A stretch of 64,000 nucleotides of DNA from Roseovarius nanhaiticus (GTDB taxonomy: Bacteria > Pseudomonadota > Alphaproteobacteria > Rhodobacterales > Rhodobacteraceae), in contig NZ_FTNV01000001.1 in the NCBI RefSeq assembly GCF_900156535.1, positions 1,240,001 through 1,304,000 of the forward strand, read 5' to 3'. Of this stretch, positions 38,060 through 45,894 are shown piece by piece. Position 1 is the first letter of the stretch; each line of letters begins with the position of its first letter. The position numbers and the translations under genes were made by a program. The notes beneath the pieces were generated by a model. It searched no databases and was not told the DNA's origin. It worked only from the letters and a program-made list of their open reading frames with translations.

Positions 38060-38320
38060 ATGGACGACCAGACCCCCGATGCCACCTACCGCGTGACGGC
38101 CGATGAACTGCGCCAGTTTATCGAGCGAATCGAGCGCCTTGACGCGGAAAAGAAGGACCTCGCCGAGCAGCAGAAGGAAGTCATGGCCGAGGCCAAGGCG
38201 CGCGGCTACGACACCAAGGTGATGCGCAAGGTCATCGCCCTGCGCAAGCGCGACAAGGACGACATCGCCGAGGAAGAAGCGGTGCTTGAGATGTATAAAG
38301 AAGCGCTCGGCATGGCCTGA
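38060..38320 (+). CDS. gapR: GapR-like DNA-binding protein (DUF2312)
   Basis: A nucleoid-associated protein of 86 residues. DUF2312/GapR features are the coiled-coil ADELRQFIERIERLDAEKKD, the Lys-rich DNA contact region and ARGYDTKVMRKVIALRKRDK. GapR of Caulobacter binds overtwisted DNA ahead of polymerases. The ATG at 38060 gives the family's usual length. Confidence 0.93.
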   Translation: MDDQTPDATYRVTADELRQFIERIERLDAEKKDLAEQQKEVMAEAKARGYDTKVMRKVIALRKRDKDDIAEEEAVLEMYKEALGMA

Positions 38321-38465
38321 GCGGCCGCCGCGCCGAGGCCGCCGGGATCCGAGGCACAGCGACGGCGGCCCGCGCGACTGCGAGCTTAACACACGATCAC
38401 ATCGCAATGGAAGGGCGCCGAGGCGCGCTAACGGTTTCTCGGACCGTGCGCTGCGCGGAGCGGCG

Positions 38466-38588
38466 GTGATCCGCGAAATGGACGCGCCGTCATTCGTTGT
38501 GACAGGCGCATTTCTGGCCACGTTCGTCGCTGGGGATGCGGTGCAGGACATTCTGCCGACCCCCTCTAGCTGGTTCCAGATCGTCTAG
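38466..38588 (+). CDS. Possible small ORF
   Basis: A 40-codon frame starting at GTG (an ATG lies 12 bases further in) with a CGGAG five bases upstream. The product has one hydrophobic stretch (FVVTGAFLATFVAG) and ends TPSSWFQIV. Without homologues or codon statistics I cannot tell a real membrane peptide from a chance frame. Confidence 0.2.
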   Translation: MIREMDAPSFVVTGAFLATFVAGDAVQDILPTPSSWFQIV

Positions 38589-38652
38589 CAGGGGGGCAAG
38601 TTTATCGGCGCGGTGGCGCAGCAGGAATGATCCTGACGCGGCGCCGAAAGCA

Positions 38653-38681
38653 AAAAAGCCGCGCTGTATGCGCGGCTTTTT
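38653..38681. terminator. Terminator after rplI
   Basis: A perfect 12-base-pair stem (AAAAAGCCGCGC with its complement) around TGTAT, with A/T tracts on both sides, so it can stop transcripts in both directions. It ends the rpsF-rpsR-rplI transcript on the minus strand. Confidence 0.88.
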
Positions 38682-38706
38682 CCTTGTCTCAAAGCTGGCG
38701 CCCGGT

Positions 38707-39327
38707 TCAGGCGTCGTCGTCTTCTTCCGACTGCTGCTCGACCGCTTCGGCCAGGTCTTCGTCGTCCGATGCGGCAGAGCCGATATCGTCGAAGAGTTCC
38801 GCGATCTCGAAATCGGCGGCCGCTTCTTCTTCGGCTGCGAGTTCCTGGATCGACTTGCCCGATGCCTGCAATTCGGCCTCTTCGGGCGAACGCGCGACGT
38901 TCAGCGTGACGGTAGCGTCAACTTCGGGGTGCAGCGACACGTTGATGTCGTGCAGACCCAGCTCTTTGATCGGCGCGCCCAGCGAGACTTGCTTGCGATC
39001 GACGGTAAAGCCGTTCTCGTTTGCCGCGTCAGCCGCGTCACGCGTGGTGACCGAGCCATAAAGTGCGCCCGAATCGGCGGCCTGACGAATCACGACGAAT
39101 TGCTGACCGTTCAGCTTTTCGGCCATCGCTTCGGCTTCTTTGCGGGTCTCAAGGTTCTGCGCCTCGAGATGCGCCTTGCGCGCCTCGAAATCGGCGATGT
39201 TACGCTCGGAGGCCGACAGCGCCTTGCGCTGGGGCAGGAGGTAGTTGCGTGCGAAGCCCGGCTTGACGTCGACGACGTCGCCCATCTGGCCCAGCTTGGC
39301 CACACGCTCGAGAAGGATAACTTGCAT
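38707..39327 (-). CDS. rplI: 50S ribosomal protein L9, with acidic C-terminal extension
   Basis: Ribosomal protein L9, 206 residues against the usual ~148. The N-terminal domain is standard: [20 protein letters not shown] and [13 protein letters not shown], then the long connecting helix and the C-terminal domain to about residue 150. A further ~55 residues are very acidic ([20 protein letters not shown] and a Glu/Asp end), a tail common in this bacterial order. Last gene of rpsF-rpsR-rplI; 11 bases follow rpsR. Confidence 0.96.
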   Translation of the reverse strand: MQVILLERVAKLGQMGDVVDVKPGFARNYLLPQRKALSASERNIADFEARKAHLEAQNLETRKEAEAMAEKLNGQQFVVIRQAADSGALYGSVTTRDAADAANENGFTVDRKQVSLGAPIKELGLHDINVSLHPEVDATVTLNVARSPEEAELQASGKSIQELAAEEEAAADFEIAELFDDIGSAASDDEDLAEAVEQQSEEDDDA

Positions 39328-39338
39328 TGTCTTACTCC

Positions 39339-39566
39339 TTACTTGACGGCGTAGGGCAGCAGGGCGAGGAAGCGGGCGCGCTTGATCGCGCGGGCCAGCT
39401 CACGCTGCTTTTTTGCCGAGACGGCGGTGATGCGCGAGGGCACGATCTTGCCACGCTCGGAGATGTAGCGCTGCAGCAGGCGCGTGTCCTTGTAGTCGAT
39501 CGCGGGCGCGTTCTCGCCCGAGAAGGGGCAGACCTTGCGGCGACGGAAAAACGGTTTGGTAGCCAT
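39339..39566 (-). CDS. rpsR: 30S ribosomal protein S18
   Basis: Ribosomal protein S18, 75 residues, which binds S6 on the small subunit. Hallmarks: [38 protein letters not shown] and [20 protein letters not shown]. Between rpsF and rplI in the standard order. Confidence 0.97.
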   Translation of the reverse strand: MATKPFFRRRKVCPFSGENAPAIDYKDTRLLQRYISERGKIVPSRITAVSAKKQRELARAIKRARFLALLPYAVK

Positions 39567-39595
39567 GGGTTATGTCCTTTATCTGAGGGCGTTGA

Positions 39596-39949
39596 TCAAC
39601 GGCGCTCGCGGCGCTCGGACCGCTCGTCGCGCTTTTGCATCTGGACCGAGGGCAGCTCTTTGTGCTCATCGACCTTGATGGTCAGCGTGCGCATGACGTC
39701 GTCATGCAGGCGCATCAGACGCTCCATTTCCTGCACGGCCTCGGAGGGCGCGTCGGAACGCAGGAACGCGTAGTGACCCTTGCGGTTCTTGTTGATCTTG
39801 TAGGCCATCGTCTTGACGCCCCAGTACTCGTGATCGACGAGTTTGCCGCCATTGTCGGACAAGACGGTGCCGAAATGCTCGATAAGGCTTTCGGCCTGGG
39901 CGCTGGACAGGTCCTGGCGCGAGATAAAGACATGCTCGTAAAGGGGCAT
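39596..39949 (-). CDS. rpsF: 30S ribosomal protein S6
   Basis: Ribosomal protein S6, 117 residues from the ATG at 39949 (MPLYEHVFISRQDLS). The segment GKLVDHEYWGVKTMAYKINK and the C-terminal basic tail are typical. The frame is open further upstream, but the homologous N-terminus fixes this start. First gene of rpsF-rpsR-rplI; its leader contains a long inverted repeat. Confidence 0.97.
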   Translation of the reverse strand: MPLYEHVFISRQDLSSAQAESLIEHFGTVLSDNGGKLVDHEYWGVKTMAYKINKNRKGHYAFLRSDAPSEAVQEMERLMRLHDDVMRTLTIKVDEHKELPSVQMQKRDERSERRERR

Positions 39950-40248
39950 GTTGGATCCACTTCTATCAGGGCGCATTTCATAGGCGGGGCAATTCGTTTC
40001 GCGGCCCCACCACGAGAGACTGCGCGGTTCATACGTATCTGCGAAACGAGGCCGACCCTTACAGCCATCGTTCTGCGCGCGCAAGGGCCGGGGCGCGTGG
40101 CAGGGTCGCTGAAGGCCCGTCCAGTGCAGATGCCGCTCTTTGACCCGGTGTGCGCCCCATTCCTGCCGGAATTCCTAGTCAACCGTTAACCATGGAAACC
40201 AGACCCCATGGCAATGGTTGAATACGGCAACGGCAAGGGACGAAACTC
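39950..40248. other. Divergent region upstream of rpsF
   Basis: About 300 bases without a gene, holding the promoter and leader of rpsF and the promoter of the divergent membrane-protein gene. Apart from the inverted repeat at 39994-40049, nothing is recognised. Confidence 0.5.
39994..40049 (-). promoter_or_regulatory. Inverted repeat in the rpsF leader
   Basis: TCGTTTCGC at 39994-40002 is perfectly complementary to GCGAAACGA at 40041-40049, 38 bases apart, with ATACGTAT inside the loop. It lies 45-100 bases upstream of rpsF. S6:S18 autoregulatory leaders exist in many bacteria, so it is a candidate, but I cannot match the known consensus. Confidence 0.35.
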
Positions 40249-40755
40249 ATGACAGCACTTCCTGATACTTTCATGCCCGAAGGCCCCTTGCGTCATCAGC
40301 GCGTGGTGCCGCAGCACCATATCGAGATGAGCGATGACGGCGGCCTGCGCCGCCTCGGAATGCGCGGCACGGCGCTATCGCTGCTTGTTGCCTCGGTTGG
40401 GCTTTGGCTGGTCCCGGTGATAGAGGGCGACGCGATGATGCAGCTGTTCAAGCTCGCATTCTCGGCGGCGATGGCGATGATCGGCGTAATGCTCTTGGGC
40501 GCGCGCGTTGGCCCGATGGGCCCCGAGGTGCGTGTAGATCCGGCCACGCGCCGCATGACGATCATCGAGCGTGGCCACGACGGTCATGTGCGCAGCGAGA
40601 CGGTGCACGATATCGACGCGCTGGGCGATATCGTGCTGCGCGACGGTCTGCTGACAGCACGCTGCGCGGGTGGGCAGACGCTGGTCACGTTGCCGGTGAG
40701 TGATCCGCGCATCGAAGCTGCTCTTATGCGCGTCCTGGCAAATCGCGCGGCCTGA
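40249..40755 (+). CDS. Conserved two-helix membrane protein
   Basis: A protein of 168 residues with AAGGGA ahead of its ATG. Two hydrophobic helices (about 42-60 LSLLVASVGLWLVPVI, and 67-86 FKLAFSAAMAMIGVMLLG) are followed by a soluble domain of about 80 residues with PEVRVDPATRRMTIIERG, resembling membrane-anchored PH-like modules. Function unrecognised. It stands alone between rpsF and a YceI gene. Confidence 0.65.
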   Translation: MTALPDTFMPEGPLRHQRVVPQHHIEMSDDGGLRRLGMRGTALSLLVASVGLWLVPVIEGDAMMQLFKLAFSAAMAMIGVMLLGARVGPMGPEVRVDPATRRMTIIERGHDGHVRSETVHDIDALGDIVLRDGLLTARCAGGQTLVTLPVSDPRIEAALMRVLANRAA

Positions 40756-40880
40756 CGTCCGCGCATCCTCTGGGCAACTCTGCGCCGATGCGCACATGCT
40801 GTTGAGTTTCGCGTAATTGTCTTGGCCCTGCTTCGCTATACGTTGGAGATCAGTATTCGCAACCAACAGGAGCCTTTGAC

Positions 40881-41462
40881 ATGAAGACATCGCTACTCGC
40901 CGCCGCAGCCACCGCCGCCGCCTTGGCCGCTACCAGCGCCGCCGCCGAGCCCGTCGCCTACACGCTCGATCCCAGCCACAGCCAGGTCATGTTCACCTAC
41001 GATCATCTTGGCTACTCGACGACCTACAACATGTTCGCCGGCTGGGAAGGCCAGATCATGTTCGACAAGGAAGATCCGGCCAATTCGTCGGTCGAAGTGT
41101 CGATCCCGCTCATGTCGCTCTATACGGGCTGGGAAGATCGGCTGACGCATTTCATGGGTGACGACTTCTTTGCCGCGCAAGAAGGCGATCTGATCACGTT
41201 CAAATCCACGGCGATCGAGGTGACCGGCGACGACGAGGCGATCATCACGGGCGATCTGACGATGAACGGCATCACCAAATCCGTGCAACTCGAGACCGAG
41301 CTGAACATGGACGGTCAGCATCCGATGCAGAACAAGGCTTGGCTGGGCTTCGATGCCGAGACAACCATTCTGCGGTCGGATTTCGGGGTGGGTGCCTATG
41401 CCCCCAACATCAGCGACGAGCTGGATGTCGAGATTTCCATCGAGGCGGGCGCCGCGGAGTAA
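40881..41462 (+). CDS. YceI-family periplasmic lipid-binding protein
   Basis: An exported YceI protein of 193 residues. Signal peptide MKTSLLAAAATAAALAATS (cleavage near AAAEP), then the lipocalin-like barrel with YTLDPSHSQVMFTYDHLGYS and a C-terminal LGFDAETTILRSDFGVG. YceI proteins bind isoprenoid or other hydrophobic ligands. The ATG follows AGGAGCC. A terminator follows, then a convergent gene that carries a second YceI domain fused to cytochrome b561. Confidence 0.93.
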   Translation: MKTSLLAAAATAAALAATSAAAEPVAYTLDPSHSQVMFTYDHLGYSTTYNMFAGWEGQIMFDKEDPANSSVEVSIPLMSLYTGWEDRLTHFMGDDFFAAQEGDLITFKSTAIEVTGDDEAIITGDLTMNGITKSVQLETELNMDGQHPMQNKAWLGFDAETTILRSDFGVGAYAPNISDELDVEISIEAGAAE

Positions 41463-41484
41463 TTCCGCGCTGCTTTCCCGCATC

Positions 41485-41518
41485 GGCCCGCGTCCCTTGA
41501 TCGGGGCGCGGGCCTTTT
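41485..41518 (+). terminator. Terminator after the YceI gene
   Basis: A 12-base stem (GGCCCGCGTCCC with its near-complement, one mismatch) around TTGATC, followed by TTTT. It separates the convergent YceI and b561-YceI genes. Confidence 0.75.
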
Positions 41519-41526
41519 CGTGGGCG

Positions 41527-42771
41527 TTACTCGGCGTTCGGGACGTCCGCGCCACCCCCGCGCACCGCTGTCAGTGCCCAGTCGATCCGCACCTCATAGG
41601 CTAGCGAGCTCTCGTCCTTGGTATCGGTGCCGATGCCGAAGTTCATGCGATTGACTGTCAGCGCGCCTGCAGCGTTGGCCGTGTCGCCCTCAACGGCCAG
41701 CTCAACAGGCATGCGCACCGGCAAGGTTTCATCCCGGATGCGCAATGTGCCATCTGCGATCAAACCGTCCTCATTGATCAGGGTCGCCTCGAAGACGGCT
41801 GTCGGAAACTCTTCGGCTGCGAAGAAGTCTGCGCCCATCGCCTGCCCGGTGACCGAGCCAAGCGTCAGGGATTGGATGGCGATCGTCACCGTGACCGCGC
41901 CGTGGCGCCCGTCGGCATCCGACGTTTCGGCATAGTCGATCTGCGCGGTCCAGTCGGCAAAACTGCCGGTCACGTCCGTGCCGTTTTGCACGATGGTGAT
42001 GCCCAGATTGCCCTCGGTGACCTGCCATTCGCTGGGCACATCGGCCAGTGCTTCGGCGCGCGCGGCCTCTGGCACGGTCAACCAGCCCGCGGCGCCGCCC
42101 AAGCCGATCGCAGCCGCCCAGACGGCCAGCGCCGCCAGTATTGGTAGGGCATGGCCCGGCTGCGCCTCGGTCGGCAGTGCGGTCTGGTGGCCCGGCAGCA
42201 TGCGGCGCAGCGTGGCGTCGCGGTCAATGACGTGATGTTTGAGCGCGCCCGCGATATGCAGCGCGACGGAGCCTGCCAAAACCCATTGAAGAATGAAATG
42301 CAGCGCGCCCGTCACCTCGGCCACGGCCGGATCCTTGGGCACAAACGGCAGGCCCTGCCCGAACGGCCACCAGATCGGCGCAAAGCCGGTCGTCGCCGCG
42401 TGATGCACCCAGCCGCTGAGCGGGACCAGAACGAGCGAGCCGTAAAGCAGCCAATGCACCGTCTCGGCCAGCCGCGCCTCCATCGGCCTGTCGCCGTTCA
42501 ACAGGGCGGGCTTCGGCTGTGAGATCGCCCAGAGGATGCGAAGGACCGCCAGTGCAAAGATGGTGACGCCCAGCGTTTTATGAATGGAAAAGAGTAGCTT
42601 GGCCCATTCCAGCACCGCATCTGTCGTCTGTATGTCCGGCGCCTCGATCCGGTGCGCCAGCTCGCTTGCGATCCAGCCCAGAGGGAACATCGACAGGATC
42701 ATCAACGCGATCGTCCAGTGGAAGAATTTTGTCACGCTGCCATAGCTGGTCGCGGTGTTCCGGGTGGGCAT
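41527..42771 (-). CDS. Cytochrome b561-YceI fusion protein
   Basis: A membrane protein of 414 residues from the ATG at 42771 (AAGGACA upstream). The N-terminal part (about 1-190) is a four-helix prokaryotic b561 with heme-ligand-type His residues in KFFHWTIALM, SIHKTLGV, VHWLLYG and LHIAGALKHHVIDRD. One further helix (about 205-225) leads to a periplasmic YceI domain (about 235-414) with LGITIVQNGTDVTGSFADW and FGIGTDTKDESSL. It may pass electrons to a hydrophobic quinone-like ligand held by YceI. The open frame upstream of 42771 overlaps the divergent fabD region and is not used. Confidence 0.9.
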   Translation of the reverse strand: MPTRNTATSYGSVTKFFHWTIALMILSMFPLGWIASELAHRIEAPDIQTTDAVLEWAKLLFSIHKTLGVTIFALAVLRILWAISQPKPALLNGDRPMEARLAETVHWLLYGSLVLVPLSGWVHHAATTGFAPIWWPFGQGLPFVPKDPAVAEVTGALHFILQWVLAGSVALHIAGALKHHVIDRDATLRRMLPGHQTALPTEAQPGHALPILAALAVWAAAIGLGGAAGWLTVPEAARAEALADVPSEWQVTEGNLGITIVQNGTDVTGSFADWTAQIDYAETSDADGRHGAVTVTIAIQSLTLGSVTGQAMGADFFAAEEFPTAVFEATLINEDGLIADGTLRIRDETLPVRMPVELAVEGDTANAAGALTVNRMNFGIGTDTKDESSLAYEVRIDWALTAVRGGGADVPNAE

Positions 42772-42922
42772 GGGTCTGTTGTCCTTTGAGCGTTCAGTGC
42801 GTGGCAAGCTAGCGCAAAGGGGACGGGACGCAATCCTGCGACGGCGCACAGTCGCCCTGCGCCATTGCCTCGCGCGGCCTTGCGCGATATCCGTCGATGC
42901 AATCAGTCGAAGGAGGGCCAGC

Positions 42923-43867
42923 ATGGGCCGAGCATTCATTTTTCCGGGGCAGGGTGCCCAGACCATCGGCATGGGCCGCGCATTGGCCGAGGCCTATCCG
43001 GCCGCGCGCGACGTCTTTGACGAGGTCGACGACGCGCTGGGCGAGGCGCTGTCGGCCACCATCTGGGAGGGCAATATCGAAACGCTGACCCTGACGCAGA
43101 ATGCGCAGCCGGCGCTGATGGCCACCTCCCTTGCTGCGATGCGCGCCCTTGAGGCGGAAGGTGTGGATATTGCCGCCGCGCAATATGTCGCCGGCCACTC
43201 GCTCGGTGAATACTCGGCGCTTGCCGCCGCCGGCGCGCTGAGCGTGTCAGATACCGCGCGCCTTCTGCGCATCCGTGGCCGCGCCATGCAAGAGGCGGTG
43301 CCGGTGGGCGTCGGCGCCATGGCGGCGATCCTCGGGCTGGATCTGGAGGCCGTGCGCGCACTGGCCGCCGATGCCGCCGAGGGCGAGATTTGCGAGGCCG
43401 CCAATGACAATGATCCGGGGCAGGTCGTCGTTTCGGGCCATAAGGCGGCGGTCGAGCGGGCCGTCGAGATGGCGAAGCCGCGCGGCGCCAAGCGTGCGAT
43501 GCTTCTCCCGGTCAGCGCGCCGTTTCATTGCGCGCTTATGGCGCCCGCCGCCGATGTCATGCGCGCCGCACTGGACGAGGTGGCGATGGATGCCCCCGCG
43601 GTGCCGCTGATCGCCAATGTCCGCGCCGAGGCCGTGACCGATCCCGAAGAGATCCGCGCGCTTCTGGTCAGTCAGGTGACGGGCGCGGTGCGCTGGCGCG
43701 AGAGCGTGGGCTACATGGCCGCGCAGGGCGTGACCGAGACATGGGAGATCGGCGCGGGCAAGGCGCTCTCGGGTATGGTCCGCCGGATCGAAAAGGACAT
43801 CGCCGTGCGCAATATTGGCACGCCCGAAGAGGTGGTGGCCGCGGCTGCCGCCCTGCAAGACAGCTAA
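42923..43867 (+). CDS. fabD: Malonyl-CoA:ACP transacylase FabD
   Basis: Transfers malonyl from CoA to ACP for fatty acid elongation; 314 residues from the ATG at 42923 with AGGAGG upstream. N-terminal FIFPGQGAQTIGMGRAL, the nucleophilic Ser93 in GHSLGEYSA, and the catalytic His in SAPFHCALM. First gene of fabD-fabG-acpP. Confidence 0.97.
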   Translation: MGRAFIFPGQGAQTIGMGRALAEAYPAARDVFDEVDDALGEALSATIWEGNIETLTLTQNAQPALMATSLAAMRALEAEGVDIAAAQYVAGHSLGEYSALAAAGALSVSDTARLLRIRGRAMQEAVPVGVGAMAAILGLDLEAVRALAADAAEGEICEAANDNDPGQVVVSGHKAAVERAVEMAKPRGAKRAMLLPVSAPFHCALMAPAADVMRAALDEVAMDAPAVPLIANVRAEAVTDPEEIRALLVSQVTGAVRWRESVGYMAAQGVTETWEIGAGKALSGMVRRIEKDIAVRNIGTPEEVVAAAAALQDS

Positions 43868-43880
43868 AAAGGAATTTCTG

Positions 43881-44618
43881 ATGTTTGACCTGACAGGCAA
43901 GACCGCGCTCATCACCGGCGCATCGGGCGGGATCGGCGGCGAGATTGCCCGCGCCCTTCACGCGGCGGGCGCCACCGTGGGCCTCAGCGGCACCCGCACC
44001 GAGCCGCTGGAGGCATTGGCGGCCGATCTGGGCGAGCGCGCCCATGTGCTGCCTTGCAACCTATCCGACAAGGACGCGGTCGAGGCGCTGCCCAAGCAGG
44101 CGATCGAAGCGATGGGCGCGCTGGATATCCTCGTCAACAATGCCGGGATCACGCGCGATCAGATCTTCATGCGTATGTCGGATGATGAATGGCAAAACGT
44201 GCTGGACGTAAATCTGACCAGCACCATGCGTCTTTGCCGTGGCGTGATGCGTCCGATGATGAAGGCGCGCTGGGGCCGCATCATCAATATCAGCTCCATT
44301 GTGGGCGCCACGGGCAATCCTGGTCAGGCCAACTATGCTGCCTCCAAGGCGGGTGTCGTCGGCATGACCAAATCCATCGCATACGAGGTTGCCAGCCGCG
44401 GCATCACCGCCAACGCCGTTGCCCCTGGCTTCATCGCGACCGCGATGACCGACAAGCTGACCGAGGATCAGAAGTCCAAGATCAATGGGCAGATCCCCGC
44501 CGCCCGCATGGGCACACCGGCGGAGATCGCCGCAGCCGTGCTTTACCTCGCCAGCGACGAGGCGGGCTATGTCACGGGCACGGTGCTGCATGTCAACGGC
44601 GGCATGGCGATGCTTTGA
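43881..44618 (+). CDS. fabG: 3-oxoacyl-ACP reductase FabG
   Basis: NADPH-dependent reductase of the fatty acid cycle, 245 residues. Cofactor motif TGASGGIGG (12-20), NNAGITRD, and the catalytic YxxxK in ANYAASKAG. It starts 13 bases after fabD and ends with the typical GTVLHVNGGMAML. Confidence 0.97.
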   Translation: MFDLTGKTALITGASGGIGGEIARALHAAGATVGLSGTRTEPLEALAADLGERAHVLPCNLSDKDAVEALPKQAIEAMGALDILVNNAGITRDQIFMRMSDDEWQNVLDVNLTSTMRLCRGVMRPMMKARWGRIINISSIVGATGNPGQANYAASKAGVVGMTKSIAYEVASRGITANAVAPGFIATAMTDKLTEDQKSKINGQIPAARMGTPAEIAAAVLYLASDEAGYVTGTVLHVNGGMAML

Positions 44619-44720
44619 CCATCGCCTTGCACGGGGCGGCGAAAACATTTGCCTCGCGCGCGCCATATGCTATAGGCGGCGCAGATTTGCAGGGGGCCGC
44701 GCCACGCGGCCCTTCGTAGA

Positions 44721-44792
44721 GTGCCTCGGAGGGCATTGACTTAACGCCCTCATTGGGCACCATTCACGTCGCTACCCGCCTTGCCGGGCGGG
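44721..44792 (+). promoter_or_regulatory. Two hairpins in the acpP leader
   Basis: A two-tier inverted repeat (GTGCC at 44721-44725 with GGCAC at 44756-44760; inside it GAGGGC at 44729-44734 with GCCCTC at 44746-44751) is followed by a second hairpin, CCCGCC at 44775-44780 with GGCGGG at 44787-44792. A TTGACT at 44736-44741 could be a -35 element. These lie in the 219-base gap between fabG and acpP and may set acpP expression apart from fabG. Confidence 0.4.
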
Positions 44793-44837
44793 GGCAAAAC
44801 GGGCCGAGGCGCCCATCGAGAAAACAAGGATTATGAC

Positions 44838-45071
44838 ATGAGCGATATCGCAGACCGCGTGAAGAAAATCGTAGTCGAGCATCTGGGCGTCGAAGAAGAC
44901 AAGGTTGTCGAGAACGCATCCTTCATCGACGATCTGGGCGCCGACAGCCTGGACACGGTCGAGCTGGTCATGGCCTTCGAAGAAGAGTTCGGGATCGAGA
45001 TCCCCGATGACGCCGCCGAGAACATCCAGACGTTCGGCGATGCGGTCAAGTTCATCAAGGAAGCCTCCTGA
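44838..45071 (+). CDS. acpP: Acyl carrier protein AcpP
   Basis: Carries growing acyl chains on phosphopantetheine; 77 residues. The modified Ser37 is in [15 protein letters not shown], and the acidic helix [16 protein letters not shown] is standard. The ATG has AAGGA upstream. It is followed by a strong terminator; fabF comes only after two other genes. Confidence 0.98.
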   Translation: MSDIADRVKKIVVEHLGVEEDKVVENASFIDDLGADSLDTVELVMAFEEEFGIEIPDDAAENIQTFGDAVKFIKEAS

Positions 45072-45127
45072 GGCATCCCGGCGGGGCCCAGAAGGGTCCT
45101 GTCATTTGAACGGCGATCACGACATCA

Positions 45128-45165
45128 AAAAGGCCGCACAGCGTACGCTGTGCGGCCTTTTCTTT
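45128..45165. terminator. Bidirectional terminator after acpP
   Basis: A perfect 16-base-pair palindrome (AAAGGCCGCACAGCGT with its complement) with A- and T-tracts at the two ends. It serves acpP on the plus strand and the convergent PRC-barrel gene on the minus strand. Confidence 0.92.
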
Positions 45166-45200
45166 TCGCCATCAGCCTAAACAGCCGATCGGATCACATC

Positions 45201-45656
45201 TTAGTTCCAGAAGCCTTCATCGACGCTGGGCAGCGCTTCCATCTCTTCTTCGTTCATGCGTGTGAGCAGAACGAGCGAAGTGTCGTCGACGGGCACCAAG
45301 CGAACGTCGTCAATCGAGATCATGACGTGCTTGTCCGCGATGTCGAGGAAACCGCCGACTTCGGCGACAACACCCTTCATCTGACCGTCACGGCTCAGGA
45401 CGATGTCTTCAATCGTGCCGATCTCGTTCCAGTCGGCGCCGACAGAGTCGTATTCTGCTCCGTCCCAACCTTCGTCGTTGGCCTCGTCCATTGTGTAGAT
45501 GGCGCCGCCCGTGATGTCGCGGGTGCGGATCAAGTCGTCTTTCATGGCGGACATCGCTTCGCTGTTTTCCGAAGCGGTTTTCATGCTGCTGTCTTGTGCC
45601 ATTGCGCCGCCTGCTGCGACGGTAAGAGCCAGTGCGCTTGCTGTCAGGAATTTCAT
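45201..45656 (-). CDS. Exported PRC-barrel protein
   Basis: A protein of 151 residues with signal peptide MKFLTASALALTVAAGGAMA and one PRC-barrel domain (about 75-140) with IGTIEDIVLSRDGQMKGVVA. The mature N-terminus is Ser/Met/acid-rich. Periplasmic PRC-barrel proteins are common in this order and have no agreed role. It is inserted, in opposite orientation, between acpP and fabF. Confidence 0.82.
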   Translation of the reverse strand: MKFLTASALALTVAAGGAMAQDSSMKTASENSEAMSAMKDDLIRTRDITGGAIYTMDEANDEGWDGAEYDSVGADWNEIGTIEDIVLSRDGQMKGVVAEVGGFLDIADKHVMISIDDVRLVPVDDTSLVLLTRMNEEEMEALPSVDEGFWN

Positions 45657-45894
45657 TTCTGCATCTCCTTATCTTGCGTTGCGTTCGGGTACCCAACGGG
45701 GCGATGCCATGTGAGTTCCGGGGATTTTGCGAGATTTCTTACAAAATGTCGCAGGAGCGCCCCGAGTGAGCGTGCGGCACGTCGCGGCGTTTTTCGGATC
45801 AGATGCGCCGATTTGAGACGATCGTGTCGCGCGCGCTCGGTGCATGGTGTGTCAGCTGCGCGCTGGGCGCGGTGCTGAGCGGGGACTGTCTGCC

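Larger units (their letters stand above)
38321..38706. other. Gene-poor gap between gapR and rplI
   Basis: About 390 bases with no recognised gene except a possible 40-codon reading frame (38466-38588) and the rplI terminator near its right end. The middle has several short GC-rich inverted repeats but no tRNA- or known RNA-like fold that I can recognise. Confidence 0.5.
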
